NCBI GenBank assembly: GCA_012931725.1
Contig: CM022951.1
Location: 16,705,948-16,769,947, forward strand
Direction of reading: 5' to 3'
Source: Litsea cubeba
Taxonomy: Eukaryota; Streptophyta; Magnoliopsida; Laurales; Lauraceae
DNA: 64,000 bases
Shown here: one piece after another, positions 1 through 11,397 of the stretch
Layout: each line of letters begins with the position of its first letter
Position numbering within the stretch: the stretch's first letter is position 1
The notes under the pieces: model-generated
What the model saw: the letters and a program-made list of their open reading frames with translations, nothing else
What the model was told of the DNA's origin: nothing
Database searches by the model: none
Made by a program: the position numbers and the translations under genes

Positions 1-68
1 CTAAAAACCGAACTTTGTGCAGTGTATCCTGAAGTCTAATCAAGAGGATCTTGGATTGTCTTGAAACT

Positions 69-311
69 TCAAATGCAATGGAATTTGCTCCAGTGCCTAT
101 AATTAGGTCTAAGGAATAAGGCATACTTCTCTATTCCTAAGACAACTGCTAAAAGCTCTTTTTCATGAGCATGATAGTTCACCTGTGTGGCGGTGAATGT
201 TCCTGATTTATAGCAACAAATGTTGCGTTTTCTTTCTTTATCATCAGTTTTAATAGTCATATAGACTACTCCCCACTGATGGTCTGAAGCATCTGTTTTG
301 AGGACAAATGA
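69..311 (-). pseudogene. RNase H fragment, pararetrovirus-like or Ty3-like
   Basis: An open stretch on the minus strand reads as the start of a reverse-transcriptase-linked RNase H domain. A TDASD motif lies near 285-300, followed by a Gly-Thr-Phe segment and a His-Glu-Lys-Glu-Leu-Leu-Ala-Val block with the catalytic-type Glu. The spacing and the GTF...NYH...EKE pattern resemble RNase H of Caulimoviridae-type pararetroviruses more than standard Ty3/Gypsy, but the fragment is too short to decide. The frame is lost near 69-80, just after the Leu-Arg-Pro segment, and no other polyprotein domain is readable nearby. It is a dead remnant of an old integrated element, not a functional gene. Confidence 0.5.
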
Positions 312-1053
312 AAGGGAAACCAGAGGAGAGGGGAGAGAGGTGGGTGTCCATCCTTGGGCGTGGGATGCCTTGGACGTCCACCCCTCTTTTATTTATAGTA
401 CGTGAGCACCTCCTCTTTGTTCATATTTAGAAGTCTCACTTCTATTATGAGCAAGTGTCCTTCTCCTCCCTTTAAAAGTTCTAATAGGATCAGAAAACAA
501 TCTTTTATTAGGGCTAGCGTGGGGACCACTAGGGATTCCTTAGAAGCTGGGTCCAACTGGGATATCTGGACCCCACATCTCATGTGCAATCCGGACCCAC
601 AGTTAATTGCAAATAACTATACTAAATAAATGCAATTGAACTCCAGTCTTACGAATAAATTATAAGAAGACCCTCTCTATTACTACAAGTAGGCCCCTCC
701 ATCAATTATATCCATGGATCAATTTGATTAAACATGTCCAACCAAGTTAGATCCATATCTTATTATCCTCGTGACCCAATTAATCACAGTGATCATCAGT
801 ACCATCCAATTAACTCTTAATTGAGATGGGTGTGCACTTACCAATGATAAATCCATTAATTAGCACAAGGGGATAATTTCCATCTTGACAATTATATGTT
901 CTCACAGTCCCACTACCATTACCCAAGACACCGAGGTGTTGACCTACGATTGGCCTCACTCATTAGTGACTCAAAGTAAATGTATAATAGAAACTTGAGT
1001 TCATTAATCTCTCAAGATTAAGAGCCTATTACTAGGGAATTATGAGAGTAGTC
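312..1053. other. Repeat-like sequence left of the hAT element, no gene
   Basis: No coding region is seen. A TATA-type sequence on the minus strand (TATAAATA, 390-397) is followed downstream on that strand by CT-rich sequence. The stretch is continuous with 4355-4798 once the hAT element and one target-site copy are removed, and together they read like one long terminal-repeat or promoter-type unit in minus orientation. This is an inference; no second copy is present in the window. Confidence 0.35.
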
Positions 1054-1061
1054 CTTAAATC

Positions 1062-4000
1062 CAGGAGCGGCTCAAAAGATTTTGAGGCCTAAGGCGAGAA
1101 GTTAAAATGGGGCCTTTTACTTATATCAAACTAAATTAAGTTATATCTAACTATTTTTATTTAAAAATTATTCTTCTTTCTTTTTGAGTTGCAAAATTAC
1201 TAATCAAATTTTTATATTCTAGTTCTTCTAATATCTTTTTCTCAATTGATAATATGGCCAATCCATTTAATCTTTCCTGAGACATTGTTGATCTTAGATA
1301 AGATTTTATCAATTTCAATTTTGAAAAACTTCTTTCTGCAGAAGCAACAATAATAGGTATTGTCAATAAGATTCTATAAGCAATACATTCATTTGGAAAA
1401 GAATTAAGTCTTTTTATATAATTTAAAATATCAATTGGAGTGCTTTCTTCTATTGGTAAAAATTCTTTTAAAACTTTTAGTTCAGAAAATAAATCTAAAC
1501 CATTGATATCATTTTTCAAAAAGTTTTCAAGACTATGACATTTTATTTGCAAACTAGCATCGTCAAGTGATTTCAGTTTTTTGAAATTAAATAAAAAACC
1601 AAAAATATTTTCATATATTTGAAATTGTTCAAACCTATTTTGAATTGAAGAAATTGCTTGATCTACTTTAAATAAGAAATAATTAATTCTAAAAGATTCT
1701 TCAGTAGATTGTGTTGTTTCTTTGTTGGCATTTTCATCAAACTGTTTTTTTCTATGAATTATTCGCTTTTCTCTAAATACAGGTTCTATTTCCATACTAA
1801 TTGCAATCTCTTTTGATGAAATCATGGCAGATTTAAATCCATTTTCTCTATAATTTTGAAAAAAAGAAATAAGACCTTTTAACTGATCAATGCCAACATC
1901 TATATGCATATCTTTGGATTGCATAGTTTTACTTACAGTATTAACAGCAAATAATACATCATACCATATAGTCATGCCTAATATGAATTCAAAGTTTTCA
2001 ATTTCATATGCAACTAAAAAATTAGCTTCACTTTTTGTTTTGGGATCTTCAGTTGTTTTTGCTAGTTGCAATAAAGCTTCTCTTATTTGTGGAGTTTGAA
2101 ATTTTATTGCTTTGATACTTTCAATTCGACTTTCCCAATGTGTTTGTGAGAGTGGTTTTAGAGTTAGAATCGGCACGTTATCTTGTAAAATTTTTCATCG
2201 TTTTGTTGATGAAGAAAATACAGAATAAATACGTTGGACTATTCCAAAAAATGAAATAGCTTTAGGACAAGAATTAGCCATGTCATATATAACGAGATTA
2301 AGATTATGACAACCACATGGCGTGTAAAATGCTTTGGGGTTTATATCAGGCAATCTTCTTTGCACCCCTTGCTCTTTGCCTTTCATTAATCATATTAGAC
2401 CCATTATCATAACCTTGTCCTCGAACATTATTAATATCAAGTTCAAGATTTTTTATTACATCTAATAATTCATTGAAAATGCCTTTTCCACTAGTATCAT
2501 CTACTTTAATAAATTCTAAAAAATATTCTTTTTTTTTTATTGGGTTTGTTGAAATATTAACACATCTTAGTACAAGAGACATTTGTTCTTGATGACTTGC
2601 ATCTGGGGTACAATCAAGTATAATTGAAAAATATTTTTGCTTCATTGATTTTTTTAATAATATGATTTTTAATTTCAGTTCCTAGCAAGTGTATTAATTC
2701 ATTTTGTATATTATGCCCAAGATAATGATTATGAGTTTCACCATCTTGAATACGTCGAATGTGTTCTTGCATTACTGGATCAAATTCAGAAATCATCTCA
2801 ATCAAACTTAAAAAATTTCCATTATTTTCTTGGTAAATATTTTCATTTTTTTCCTTGAAATGGTAAATTATTTTTACCAAGGGTTTTTACTACAGCAACA
2901 ATTCTTAGTAATACTTTTTTCCAATGATCTTTTTCTTTGTTAATTTGTTCTTGGACTTTTTTGTCAATTGTTTTATTTTTTAATAATCTCATTTCTAAAT
3001 CAAGCCAAGCAGTCATGTTAGTAATATGTTCATTGGTTGTTTAATGTGTTTTAAGTTTAACACTAAGATTTTTCCAGTCATCAGTTCCTTCATTAGCTAG
3101 TTGACTTATATTAGGCTTTGAATTAAACAACTTACAACAAAAGAAAAATACTCTATTCAAGTCTTTTGAATACACTAGCCATTTTCTATGATGTTTCTCC
3201 CCATTTGGCAAGTTTCTAATATAATATGTAGTAGAAAAAATGTCTAGAGTTTTCATCCTTAGGAAAATTTATATCGTTATATCTAATTGGACCTTTCTCT
3301 ACTAATAAATCTCTTAATTTTGTATCAACATGTTTCTATTGAGCAGGGTCATAAATATTTGAAGGAATAGAATCAGATATATCTTCAATATTTTTATTTT
3401 CTTCTACGCTTTTCACAAATTCTCTAACAATAACTGTAGCAGTACATTCTTGAGCACTATCATCAGTTTCCTTTTGTTGGATGGTTTCCTTATCTCCATA
3501 TTCTTTTTGTTATGTTTCTTGATTTATATTGTTATCGTTTGGTTCTTTTTGGTGTATTTCTCAATCATCTATAGATGTTTCACCTAAATTTTTTGTTATA
3601 TTTTGTTTATTACTAGTAATAAATTTATTTAAAGATCCTTTTTGGGATTCAATCAATTTTTCTATTTTTTTTTTTTTTTTGAAGTTTTTCATATCCAGAT
3701 GCATATTTTCTATTAGACATATTTTATAGTAAAAAAGAACAATATCACTCAAGTCTCAACGTTAGTATAGTACAGAAGTACAGTAACACTGATGTGGCTA
3801 TTTCTTTACCACACAAATACATATAAAATTAGAACTGAAAAATGAAATAATATAAAACTAAAAGACGTGAAACGGTGAAAGATTTCAAAGTTACTTTACC
3901 TTCTTCCTGCTCACTGCCTTTTTCGTTATTGAATATTCGATGCGACGACGCCTCAAGTGCAGCGATAGGAGTGGCCTCGAAGGCAAATACAAGTAAGATA

Positions 4001-4346
4001 GATCAAAATATAAGAGGGATCAGAATTCTAAATTAGAGATTGAAGTCGAGAGAGATAAATCATGAAGTAAATTCATCAGGTATAAAAGGAGGGCTTTTAT
4101 GTTCTGATTTTTTTTTTATAGATGAATTGCAACGTTATTTTTTGGCTGTGGAGACTGTGTAGTTATAATCATTTATTGTGACTTTTGATTTTCCCAAGTG
4201 AAATCGAATCTGCAGACTTTTGTTGTGACTTTTGATTTTCCCAAGTGACTTTTAATATTTTTCTAAGCTTTTTTCATTATGGGGCCTTAGGCAACCATGG
4301 GGCCTTAGGCAATCGCCTAATCCGCCTAATGGATGAGTCGGCTCTG
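1062..4346 (-). mobile_element. Complete hAT-superfamily DNA transposon with 8-bp target duplication
   Basis: The element is bounded by imperfect terminal inverted repeats: CAGGAGCGGCTCA at the left end and, reading inward from the right end, CAGAGCCGACTCA (10 of 13 identical). It is flanked by a perfect 8-bp direct repeat CTTAAATC at 1054-1061 and 4347-4354, the size produced by hAT transposases. Subterminal sequence is also shared between ends (left GGCCTAAGGC; right GGGGCCTTAGGC twice near 4281-4312). Length is 3285 bp. Inside, on the minus strand, lies a broken transposase gene of the ZMYM1/DUF4371 type. Ends and target duplication are intact, so the copy could in principle be moved by a transposase supplied in trans, but it is not autonomous. 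Confidence 0.93.
1157..3720 (-). pseudogene. hAT transposase pseudogene (TTF zinc finger, DUF4371, hAT C-terminal dimerisation)
   Basis: The reading starts at 3720 with a Met-Ser-Asn-Arg-Lys-Tyr type N-terminus and ends at the stop at 1157. In order it shows a Lys-rich N-terminal segment with an A-homopolymer (about 3660-3680), a TTF-type finger region (3041-3256, WLVYSKDLNRVFFFCCKLF), a DUF4371 core (2346-2880, with RGQGYDNGSNM), a CGCHNLNL block (about 2300) and a long C-terminal part with the hAT dimerisation signature SAERSFSKLKLIKSYLRS (about 1290-1350). At least five frame changes or stops separate these pieces, so no full-length protein can be made. The protein would cut and rejoin DNA at the element ends. 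The family is widespread in plants as 'zinc finger MYM-type protein 1-like'. The C-terminal 339 codons are still open, which suggests moderate age. Confidence 0.9.
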
Positions 4347-4354
4347 CTTAAATC

Positions 4355-4798
4355 AAATACAGATTTGCATAAGGTGCAACTCATAGTCCTTCGGTACATA
4401 TGATGCACCAGCACAATGATCCAGAGTCTTACACTCTGATGATTGAGACAAATCACACCATCTCATAGTGATCATAATACTGCAACATTGTCAGATGAGA
4501 TTCCCATTCTCATCACTGGTTGTGAATCAATTTAAGTATAAAATTTGTGATCTATGTCTTCTATATGTGGATCTCATCCACACACATGGATCATATCTAA
4601 TATACTTGTGGGCTCCGGTTCATCTCATGAACCATCATGCCATATCGAATTGGTCATGTGCCAACAATAAAATAAAATACCATTCATCTCATGAAATAAA
4701 ACCTATTCATCACATGAATAAAAGCATGATTATATTAATTAATTAAGAAATAAATCAATTTATTTACATCATCCACTGGATTGAGACCATATATAACA
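4355..4798. other. Repeat-like sequence right of the hAT element, no gene
   Basis: This is the continuation of the sequence left of the hAT insertion. It holds short direct repeats around CTCATG (4610-4720). On the minus strand it begins TGTTATATATGG at 4798, compatible with a retroelement LTR start, but no second LTR or primer site was found in the window. No coding signal. Confidence 0.3.
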
Positions 4799-5938
4799 TA
4801 GAGAACATAGCACTAAAGGAGACAGAAGAAAAGGGAGGTCGGCGTTTACAAAGAAGGAACCCCTTTCTGCCCTCATTTTGCCAAAATATCAGCTTATCTG
4901 TTGTCTTCTATTTCCTTATGGAAAAAAGGATTTTTCTTAATGGGGTTTACCTGGATTGCTGGACAGTAATTCATGGTTGCATTTTACTTAAAGCACAATG
5001 ATCCTGGTTAGCTGGGGTAGATGAAATAATTTATTGTTTTGGATTTGCTAGGTTCAGAGGTCTTGGATTGTTTGGTTCATTAGTCCTGATTTTTAATTAT
5101 AGATCTTGGATCACTCCAGTTCTAAGTCTGAATTCACTTACACAGCAGAGCTTGGTTTATCTATGCTGCCTTTTGTTAGATGATTTTTTAACCTGGCTTG
5201 AGTTTTTGTCTTATATGCTGTTTTCCTTTTCAATATGCCTACTACTAGTGATCAGTAGTTAAAATCACTCACTGTGGATTCCACTAGATCAAATAGGAAC
5301 ACCCATTGCATCCTCTAGAAATGAATTTTGGGACATGACTTATGAAAGGTCAAGTACGTATGAGCCCAGCAGTACAGAATGATCTAATCTCACTGAAAAT
5401 GATGGAAATGCATCACTATCGTCCTCGTAACCTGTTCTCCCTTGCAGTCGCATCCTTCACATCCATGAATTATCTTTTTGACATTTGTCTCTAGCATTGA
5501 TTATTTGCAGGTCCTGTGGCTCTCAATTCCTACATTTGTTGCCTCTGTTTTCATAATGTAGTGTTTATTTGACTTGCCCCATCTTTGATGGATGATGCCC
5601 ATCCCCCATTGGGAGATCCTAGCCCTTTGGTTGGTGGCTTTTTTTATTTCATTGGGCCGTTGTTTGTCCTGTAAGATCCATATGCAGTTCAGTGATTCAC
5701 ATGGGATTTTTGGGTATTCATCCATCTACTTAGCACGATCAGAATGACAGAATGGATGAAAAGTCCATGAGTGGAATTGGGTGCCTCGTCAAACCATAGA
5801 TTGCCTGGGGCACCTGATTCTTAGTAATTCCTTTCTCACATCTATTTGGGTGGGGCAACCACATCGTGTTGTCACTTTTTATTCAGAAATGAAAAAAACA
5901 TAATCAAATATGTATATTTTTTTTTTATCATATGGTAG
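4799..5938 (+). other. Intron-like stretch upstream of the TSR2-like exon
   Basis: T-rich, with stops in all frames and no recognisable protein sequence. It ends with a polypyrimidine run (5916-5928) and a TATGGTAG acceptor (AG at 5937-5938). I looked for earlier TSR2 exons here and found none. They lie beyond the left edge, making the last intron more than 5.9 kb including the transposons, or they are missing. Confidence 0.45.
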
Positions 5939-6121
5939 GTGGTAAATGATAATGAGGATGAGAGTTCTGATGACGAGGCAGCTGGCATGGTGGTGGATGA
6001 GACAAATCCAAAGCCAAAGGAGGAGACACTAACAAATGGGTCGAAGCAGGAAGAATCAACGGAAGCTGAAGAAGGATGGACTGTTGTCCCCGCAAGGAAA
6101 AACCGGGGTAAGAGATGTTAA
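5939..6121 (+). CDS. Terminal exon of a TSR2-like pre-rRNA-processing protein (partial)
   Basis: This 61-codon open segment (stop included) starts right after a polypyrimidine-AG acceptor and ends at TAA (6119-6121). It encodes Val-Val-Asn-Asp, an acidic stretch rich in Glu, Asp and Ser, and a C-terminus EEGWTVVPARKNRGKR. That acidic linker followed by GWxVV...(R/K)N(R/K)G(R/K) is the usual C-terminal tail of plant TSR2, the chaperone that escorts ribosomal protein eS26 to pre-40S particles in the nucleus. The conserved helical TSR2 domain would be in upstream exons, which are not visible. There is no suitable ATG: the first codon is GTG directly at the splice site, so the segment is not a small gene by itself. 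The frame is undamaged. It could be the end of a live gene whose last intron has swollen with transposons, or a 5'-truncated copy. Confidence 0.6.
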   Translation: MVNDNEDESSDDEAAGMVVDETNPKPKEETLTNGSKQEESTEAEEGWTVVPARKNRGKRC

Positions 6122-7580
6122 AAGCTCGAAGGCATTTTTTTTTTTTTTTACCTTTGGTCTCCCATGGCAGGAAATTTAGTTTGTTGTTTAATTTGCATCA
6201 GTTTTCCAAGAGTTGATTGTGTTGTTTACTCTCTAAGCTCTATGTACAATGTTTCCCAGACAGCCTAACCATGTAAGTGGGTTCACACACTATCTATCCG
6301 ATGGCTGACCTAGTACTTCTCACTTTTTTTTTGAACTGTCCATCCACTGTCTTTAGATTTCATTGCAGTTTTTATTATTCATTTTAAATTCAAATAAAAG
6401 AAGTTTGACATGACTCCCAGAGTTGACTCCTTACATCATTGTGTAAACTCCACTCCATGGCCTGCAGAGTTGTCCGAGTCACAAGTCAGCAAGCTTTGGA
6501 TGAGAGTCAGCAGACAATGAAATGAATAATTGATTGATGATTTGTATATATACTCGATTGAAGGAGAAAACTTAGAAATGGTTGACACTATGAGAAAAAA
6601 TGTCCAAGTATGCCACATGGGTATAGCTTCAGTGACCTTGACGATCCGGGTGCCAGACTTCAACAATCATTTGTCATTACAAGGAGCATACTTAAGGTTG
6701 AGCACACTGTGTTTAAGGGAAACCTTTCGAGTTGTTTCCCCATTTTGTTTTTCTATAGCAGGTTTAGGTTCTTAAAAGAAAGTGCGACGAATATTGGAGT
6801 TAGAAAACTTGGTTTAGAGGATTACTATGAGATTGCGTAGCTTGTGTATTATGTCACCATTCTTGAGGTGTGAGAGAACGTGAAGCATATGATGTAAGTC
6901 GATGATCATTCATTATGCTTTGTTTTCTTGGGAGAGAGCCGTCACCTATTTTTCCCATGTATGTTTACTTGCTTTCATTATGGCCCATCTGATGATGACA
7001 GCTATAACCTTAATTGGGTGTAAACAAGCCATGCCGCAGTGAGCTTGGCCCAACTTGAGCTCAAGATCGGCCGGCCGCCTAACGTGCAGAAATTGAGCTC
7101 CGCATGTCTTCACTGTCAGCAAGCTTTTCAAGCTTGATTACATACGAGCCAAGCTTGAGATTGAGCTTGGCCTTTGGCTCACCTCTTCCCCTTCTTCATG
7201 GATGGCAGAGGGCATGGTCTGGCCACTAAATACCGTCTCTTTGGACAGAAGAATAAAATAGAGCCCTATTTCATGCATGTATTTTCTTTGTAGGGAAGAG
7301 AAGTTTGCAACTTGCAAGTACCTTGTAACTTATCAAGGGTATGTTTGTGCAGTGTTCTTGTCTCTCAACTTTCTCTCTCCAGAAACGTACCACACCAAAC
7401 CAGGACACAGTATCTGGGTCCTCTGTGTCCCATTCAGGCTTTTCCCCTCGAGTGGAAGGATTTCTAGTGGGGGCTCACCCATTGACAATCTGAGCTGTTG
7501 AAAATGAGGGCGTGCCTGTGTACGGCGTGCGCTCAAATTTTACTCCAGCAGTTGGTTCCACTTTAAGATTGATAATATAA
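6122..7580. other. 3' UTR-like and intergenic sequence
   Basis: Just after the TSR2-like stop is a T-run (6136-6150) and AT-rich sequence with an AATAAAAG-like poly(A) signal near 6391. Beyond it, short open frames show no family resemblance and overlap on both strands. No supported gene. Confidence 0.4.
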
Positions 7581-7690
7581 TTAATAATGCACGTGATGAT
7601 GTAAATCTAAATCATGTTTATAATTATATGCTCAATTTTAATAATGCACGTGATGATGTAAATCATGTTTATAATCATATGTTCAATTTG
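7581..7690 (+). repeat. 57-bp tandem duplication
   Basis: Two head-to-tail copies begin TTAATAATGCACGTGATGAT at 7581 and 7638. They differ by a small insertion (CTAAAT) in the first copy and a few substitutions. Each holds a CACGTG-type palindrome (GCACGTGATG). Confidence 0.8.
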
Positions 7691-10600
7691 ATAGGGGATG
7701 GACTCCTATCGTAGTAAAATTTGGGGTATGAAGATACACAAAGTTCCTCCGCTCCTTTAAAGCCTTCTTTATACCCTCCGCAATTTAGTAGCAACTCTAA
7801 AGAATGGGTACTTGGCAACATCACAGTCCCAAGCTTTCATTACAACTGGAAAACCAACCCCCCACCCACATTTAGCCTAGTAATTAAAAATACCACAAAG
7901 GAGATTTTGGCTTTATAACATCTGATTGCTTCGGCAATATTGGAGAATGATCTAAAAGACCCGGAAGGAGCACTTCACCATGAAAATATTTGAAGATCAG
8001 ATTTTTTTTCATTAACCAAAGCCCGATCCAGCTTACATACTATTCAAGAATGCCCACAACCAGAATTGGACCAAGTGAAACAAGGTCCTGGAAGATGAAG
8101 ATCCTTCAGCCCTCATGGATGCAGTCATTAATCTCTTCCAATCCAATATTAAGTGGAGCAGGTAACAGTGTTAAAATCTCCAACAGCAATCCAAGGAATT
8201 TTTATGGACCTTGAAAGAGAAACCAGGTTTCCCCAAAGCTCCTGGCATCGAATATAATTGTTAAGCCAATAACAAGTAGTAGTATAGAATGCAACAGTCT
8301 GAGTAGTTACACAACAGTGAGTAAACTGTAAATTTTCTGGGATTACATTGATGTGTATCTCCTATGGATTCCATAAGATTCAGATCCTAAAAGCAAGTCT
8401 TGACTCTTGTTTCCAGAAGAGCTTTAAACTATTGATTTCATTTTTAATTCATGCATTTGTAGGCCATTCATTGGATCAACGGTCAAAAAGTTTTTTCAAT
8501 ACAAAGCTATTCAATTTGTAGGCCACGGATGAAGGGGCTAGGGGCATCCTTTTGAGCTGAAATTTGATATGTAGCCCCTACACATGGATCTTTCCATCCC
8601 CCTGTCCCATGATTTGTCGGGACGAAGGTGGGTCCCACAAGGTGATATCCATGTTAAGCCTATGAACACTGTGCTCACATGAATATATTCCTATGTGTAG
8701 ATATTAGTTGTCATTATGGTCGCATGTATCATTCTCCAGAAATTATCATCTCAGAAATATTTGGATTTTTCAGATTTTGAATTTACTCAGGATATTATCC
8801 GGCAATTCTCTGCAAAAAAATTAAGATTTTAAACATATAATAGTGTTAAAAAAATTCATAGATCGTTTACCAATCTTTCCAGCTGTCATTCTGATATTAC
8901 AGTGATATTCTCATCATATTTTAATTTTTTTTTGTTTTGTTTTGAAAATATAGATATTTTCAAGAAATTCATTTCAGATAAATATTTCAATAATATTGGA
9001 ATAAAACTCCACCTCTAATAATATATTGCCTTTCACTTCTTTTTTTTTTTAAACTGCACCTCAATTGCATTATAGACAACCCCGAGGGATATAGGACCAC
9101 GGCTCAGGAACTGAAACTTGCGGTTTTGAACTCGCGCTCAGGAACAATTAAGTTACCATGTGCATAAGGGGGCATGGAATAGTCGGTTCTCAAAGAGGCC
9201 AGGCACCTTGTCTAGGAGCGTTCATGGGCTGGACTGAGGTATATCTAGGCCTGGCCCGACTTCTAAAACATATGTCCAAGCCCAGCCCAAGCCCAATCAG
9301 GCCTTAAGTGGCTGGCCCAAGCCCGACCCGTCTGAAAATGATTAAACCCGGGCCCAGCCTAAGATTTACTTTATAAAAATAAAATAGGCCAATTTGCATC
9401 ATTCTAAGTGGTGGTAACACTCAGGCAACTCGGCTTGAGATTGTTTCCTAGCTTTCCTCATAATTTGAGTCCTGTAAATCCAGTGAGACCCAACTAGAAA
9501 TCTAAGCCAACGAAAAACATCATATCCAACTCTAATTGGAGTTGTCCCCACGTTAAGATTAATCTCCTAAAAAACATAGAGTTTTCTACTTTCTTTTTTC
9601 TTCTTTTCCTCTTTAATTTTTTGCTATATTGGAGACTCAAACTCACTCACTCACATCCCTTGTAAGCTGAGCTACAGCTTGGGGGCATATTAATTTTTTT
9701 TTACTTTGCTTTCATTTGAATCATGGGTTTTACTATTGATCAATATAATGATAGGCCCATCTTTAACTAGACTGATATTACAGCTGTTTTAACGAATTGG
9801 ATTCTAGATATGGACCTCAATGATGGATTAAAAGGTTAGCTACACTGAAATAGTTCATCAAACTTGAACCTCAAATCAGATGAATCAAACAGCATATCTA
9901 CTTAACATATTCCTTTGAATCTTTTGAGCTCAGCTTATGGCCAAAACAAACGACCAACCTCACATCCATTACACTAACCGTAATCCAACCACAGAAACTC
10001 CAAAAAAAAAAAAAAAAAAACCTAATTGGATAACATGGAACCTAAAGCCTGAATCCAGACATTTGACACTGAATACACAGATACTAAATTGGAATACAAT
10101 GAACCCTAATTCAGCCATTTCATTTGTGGCTGCTGCATTGGCCTTGCTTTGCAAATCAACGCTAATTGGAACATGAAGGAGCAGTATCTGAATTGGATTA
10201 CAGTGGAGCTGAATGCATCCAATTTGATATTACCATCAGATTGATCCCTCTAAGCATATGGAGGTCCAATAGAAAAGCGTAGCAGAAATTGAGATAGATA
10301 ACATGTACCCCAAATCAGGGTTTCATCTTCGGTTATTGAAATGGCCTTTCTGTGCTAATGAGAATCCAAATGAAATATATAGCAATTACTGAATAACCCT
10401 CATTTAACACTGACATTGATCACCTGAATCAACTAAAAGGAGGAAAGGTAAAAAAAAGAATGCATAACAAAAGAAAATTTTAATGTTAATTAGAAGAAGT
10501 AAATCCTTTTCACTTGTTTTTCCATTTATAAGTTCTAAACTACTCAAAAAGCAAGAAAAAGTAGAAGAAAATAACTAAACATTATGAAACTCTAAGAGAG

Positions 10601-10746
10601 AAAACTGAAGAATTTCAAATGAAAAACTAAAAAAAGGATCATAATATAAACAACAGAAGTAATCTTCAATTTAATTAGAACAAATGGTGTTTTTTATTTG
10701 TTTATTGTTTTAAAACAAGTTTTTACCACAAGACTTAAACCGCATA
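7691..10746. other. Intergenic, no gene; one GCCC-rich short repeat
   Basis: No supported coding sequence. Around 9215-9375 is a run of GGCCTGGCCCGA, AAGCCCAGCCCAAGCCC and CCCGGGCCCAG motifs, the kind of low-complexity GC block found in short non-autonomous elements of many plant genomes. Around 8575-8660 is a GGTGGGTCCCACAAGG segment of a type repeated elsewhere in the window. Poly(A) runs at 10003-10020. The rest is AT-rich and unremarkable. Confidence 0.4.
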
Positions 10747-11080
10747 GGGCCTGTTTTTGTCTGTATAGAATATGTAGGAATTATTGCCATAGGTGGTTAT
10801 AAATGAAGATGTGAGGTAAATATACATAAATGACTGTCAAATAACAACCCTTTCAATGGAAAGTGAATCAAGCAAAATGAATATTCAGCCATTACCCTAG
10901 TAATTCAAATCCTAGGAAAGCCTAGTAATTCAAATCCTAGGAAAGTCAAGTACCATCTACATTGCTACGTTATATCCTTCACCCCTCACCTCACACCATT
11001 CACACTTCACCTCTTTAATAATCCTTCAATGGAGCTCATTTGATCATGGATTCCTATGTATTCTAATAAACAAACAGGCC
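10747..11080. mobile_element. MITE with about 30-bp imperfect terminal inverted repeats
   Basis: The left end GGCCTGTTTTTGTCTGTATA (10747 on) and the right end, read inward as GGCCTGTTTGTTTATTAGAA (from 11080), continue into a shared TAGGAAT segment. The body is non-coding, about 334 bp. A perfect 25-bp tandem duplication beginning CCTAGTAATTC lies at 10896-10945. I see no clear target duplication, so the superfamily is not assigned; the GGCCTGTTTG start resembles PIF/Harbinger or hAT MITEs. A relative of the right half lies at 33030-33350. Confidence 0.65.
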
Positions 11081-11397
11081 TTTAAAAAGTTCTACAAAAA
11101 AAGTAAAGAAATAAATATAAATCTAAATATAAATATAAAAAAAATCTATGAAAACATAAGTATCTTCAAATATGAAACCAACATTTCTTTTTCTAGAAGT
11201 GAAATATTTATTAAACTATAGAGTACAGAGGCATAGTGTCATTGATAGAGACTGTTAAGCAAACGCACTAGAAACTAAACATACACAATAGTTCCTTTTA
11301 TAATATAAACTAACCAGACCCAGTTACCTAGTAGACCATTACATACTAGTAATTACACATGACCATTTACATCTATTTACATAACATTTAAGCTGCT

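Noticed and set aside
6530..6840. Open frames after the TSR2-like stop
   Set aside because: Overlapping frames without family likeness, downstream of a clean stop and poly(A)-like sequence; most likely 3' UTR or intergenic.
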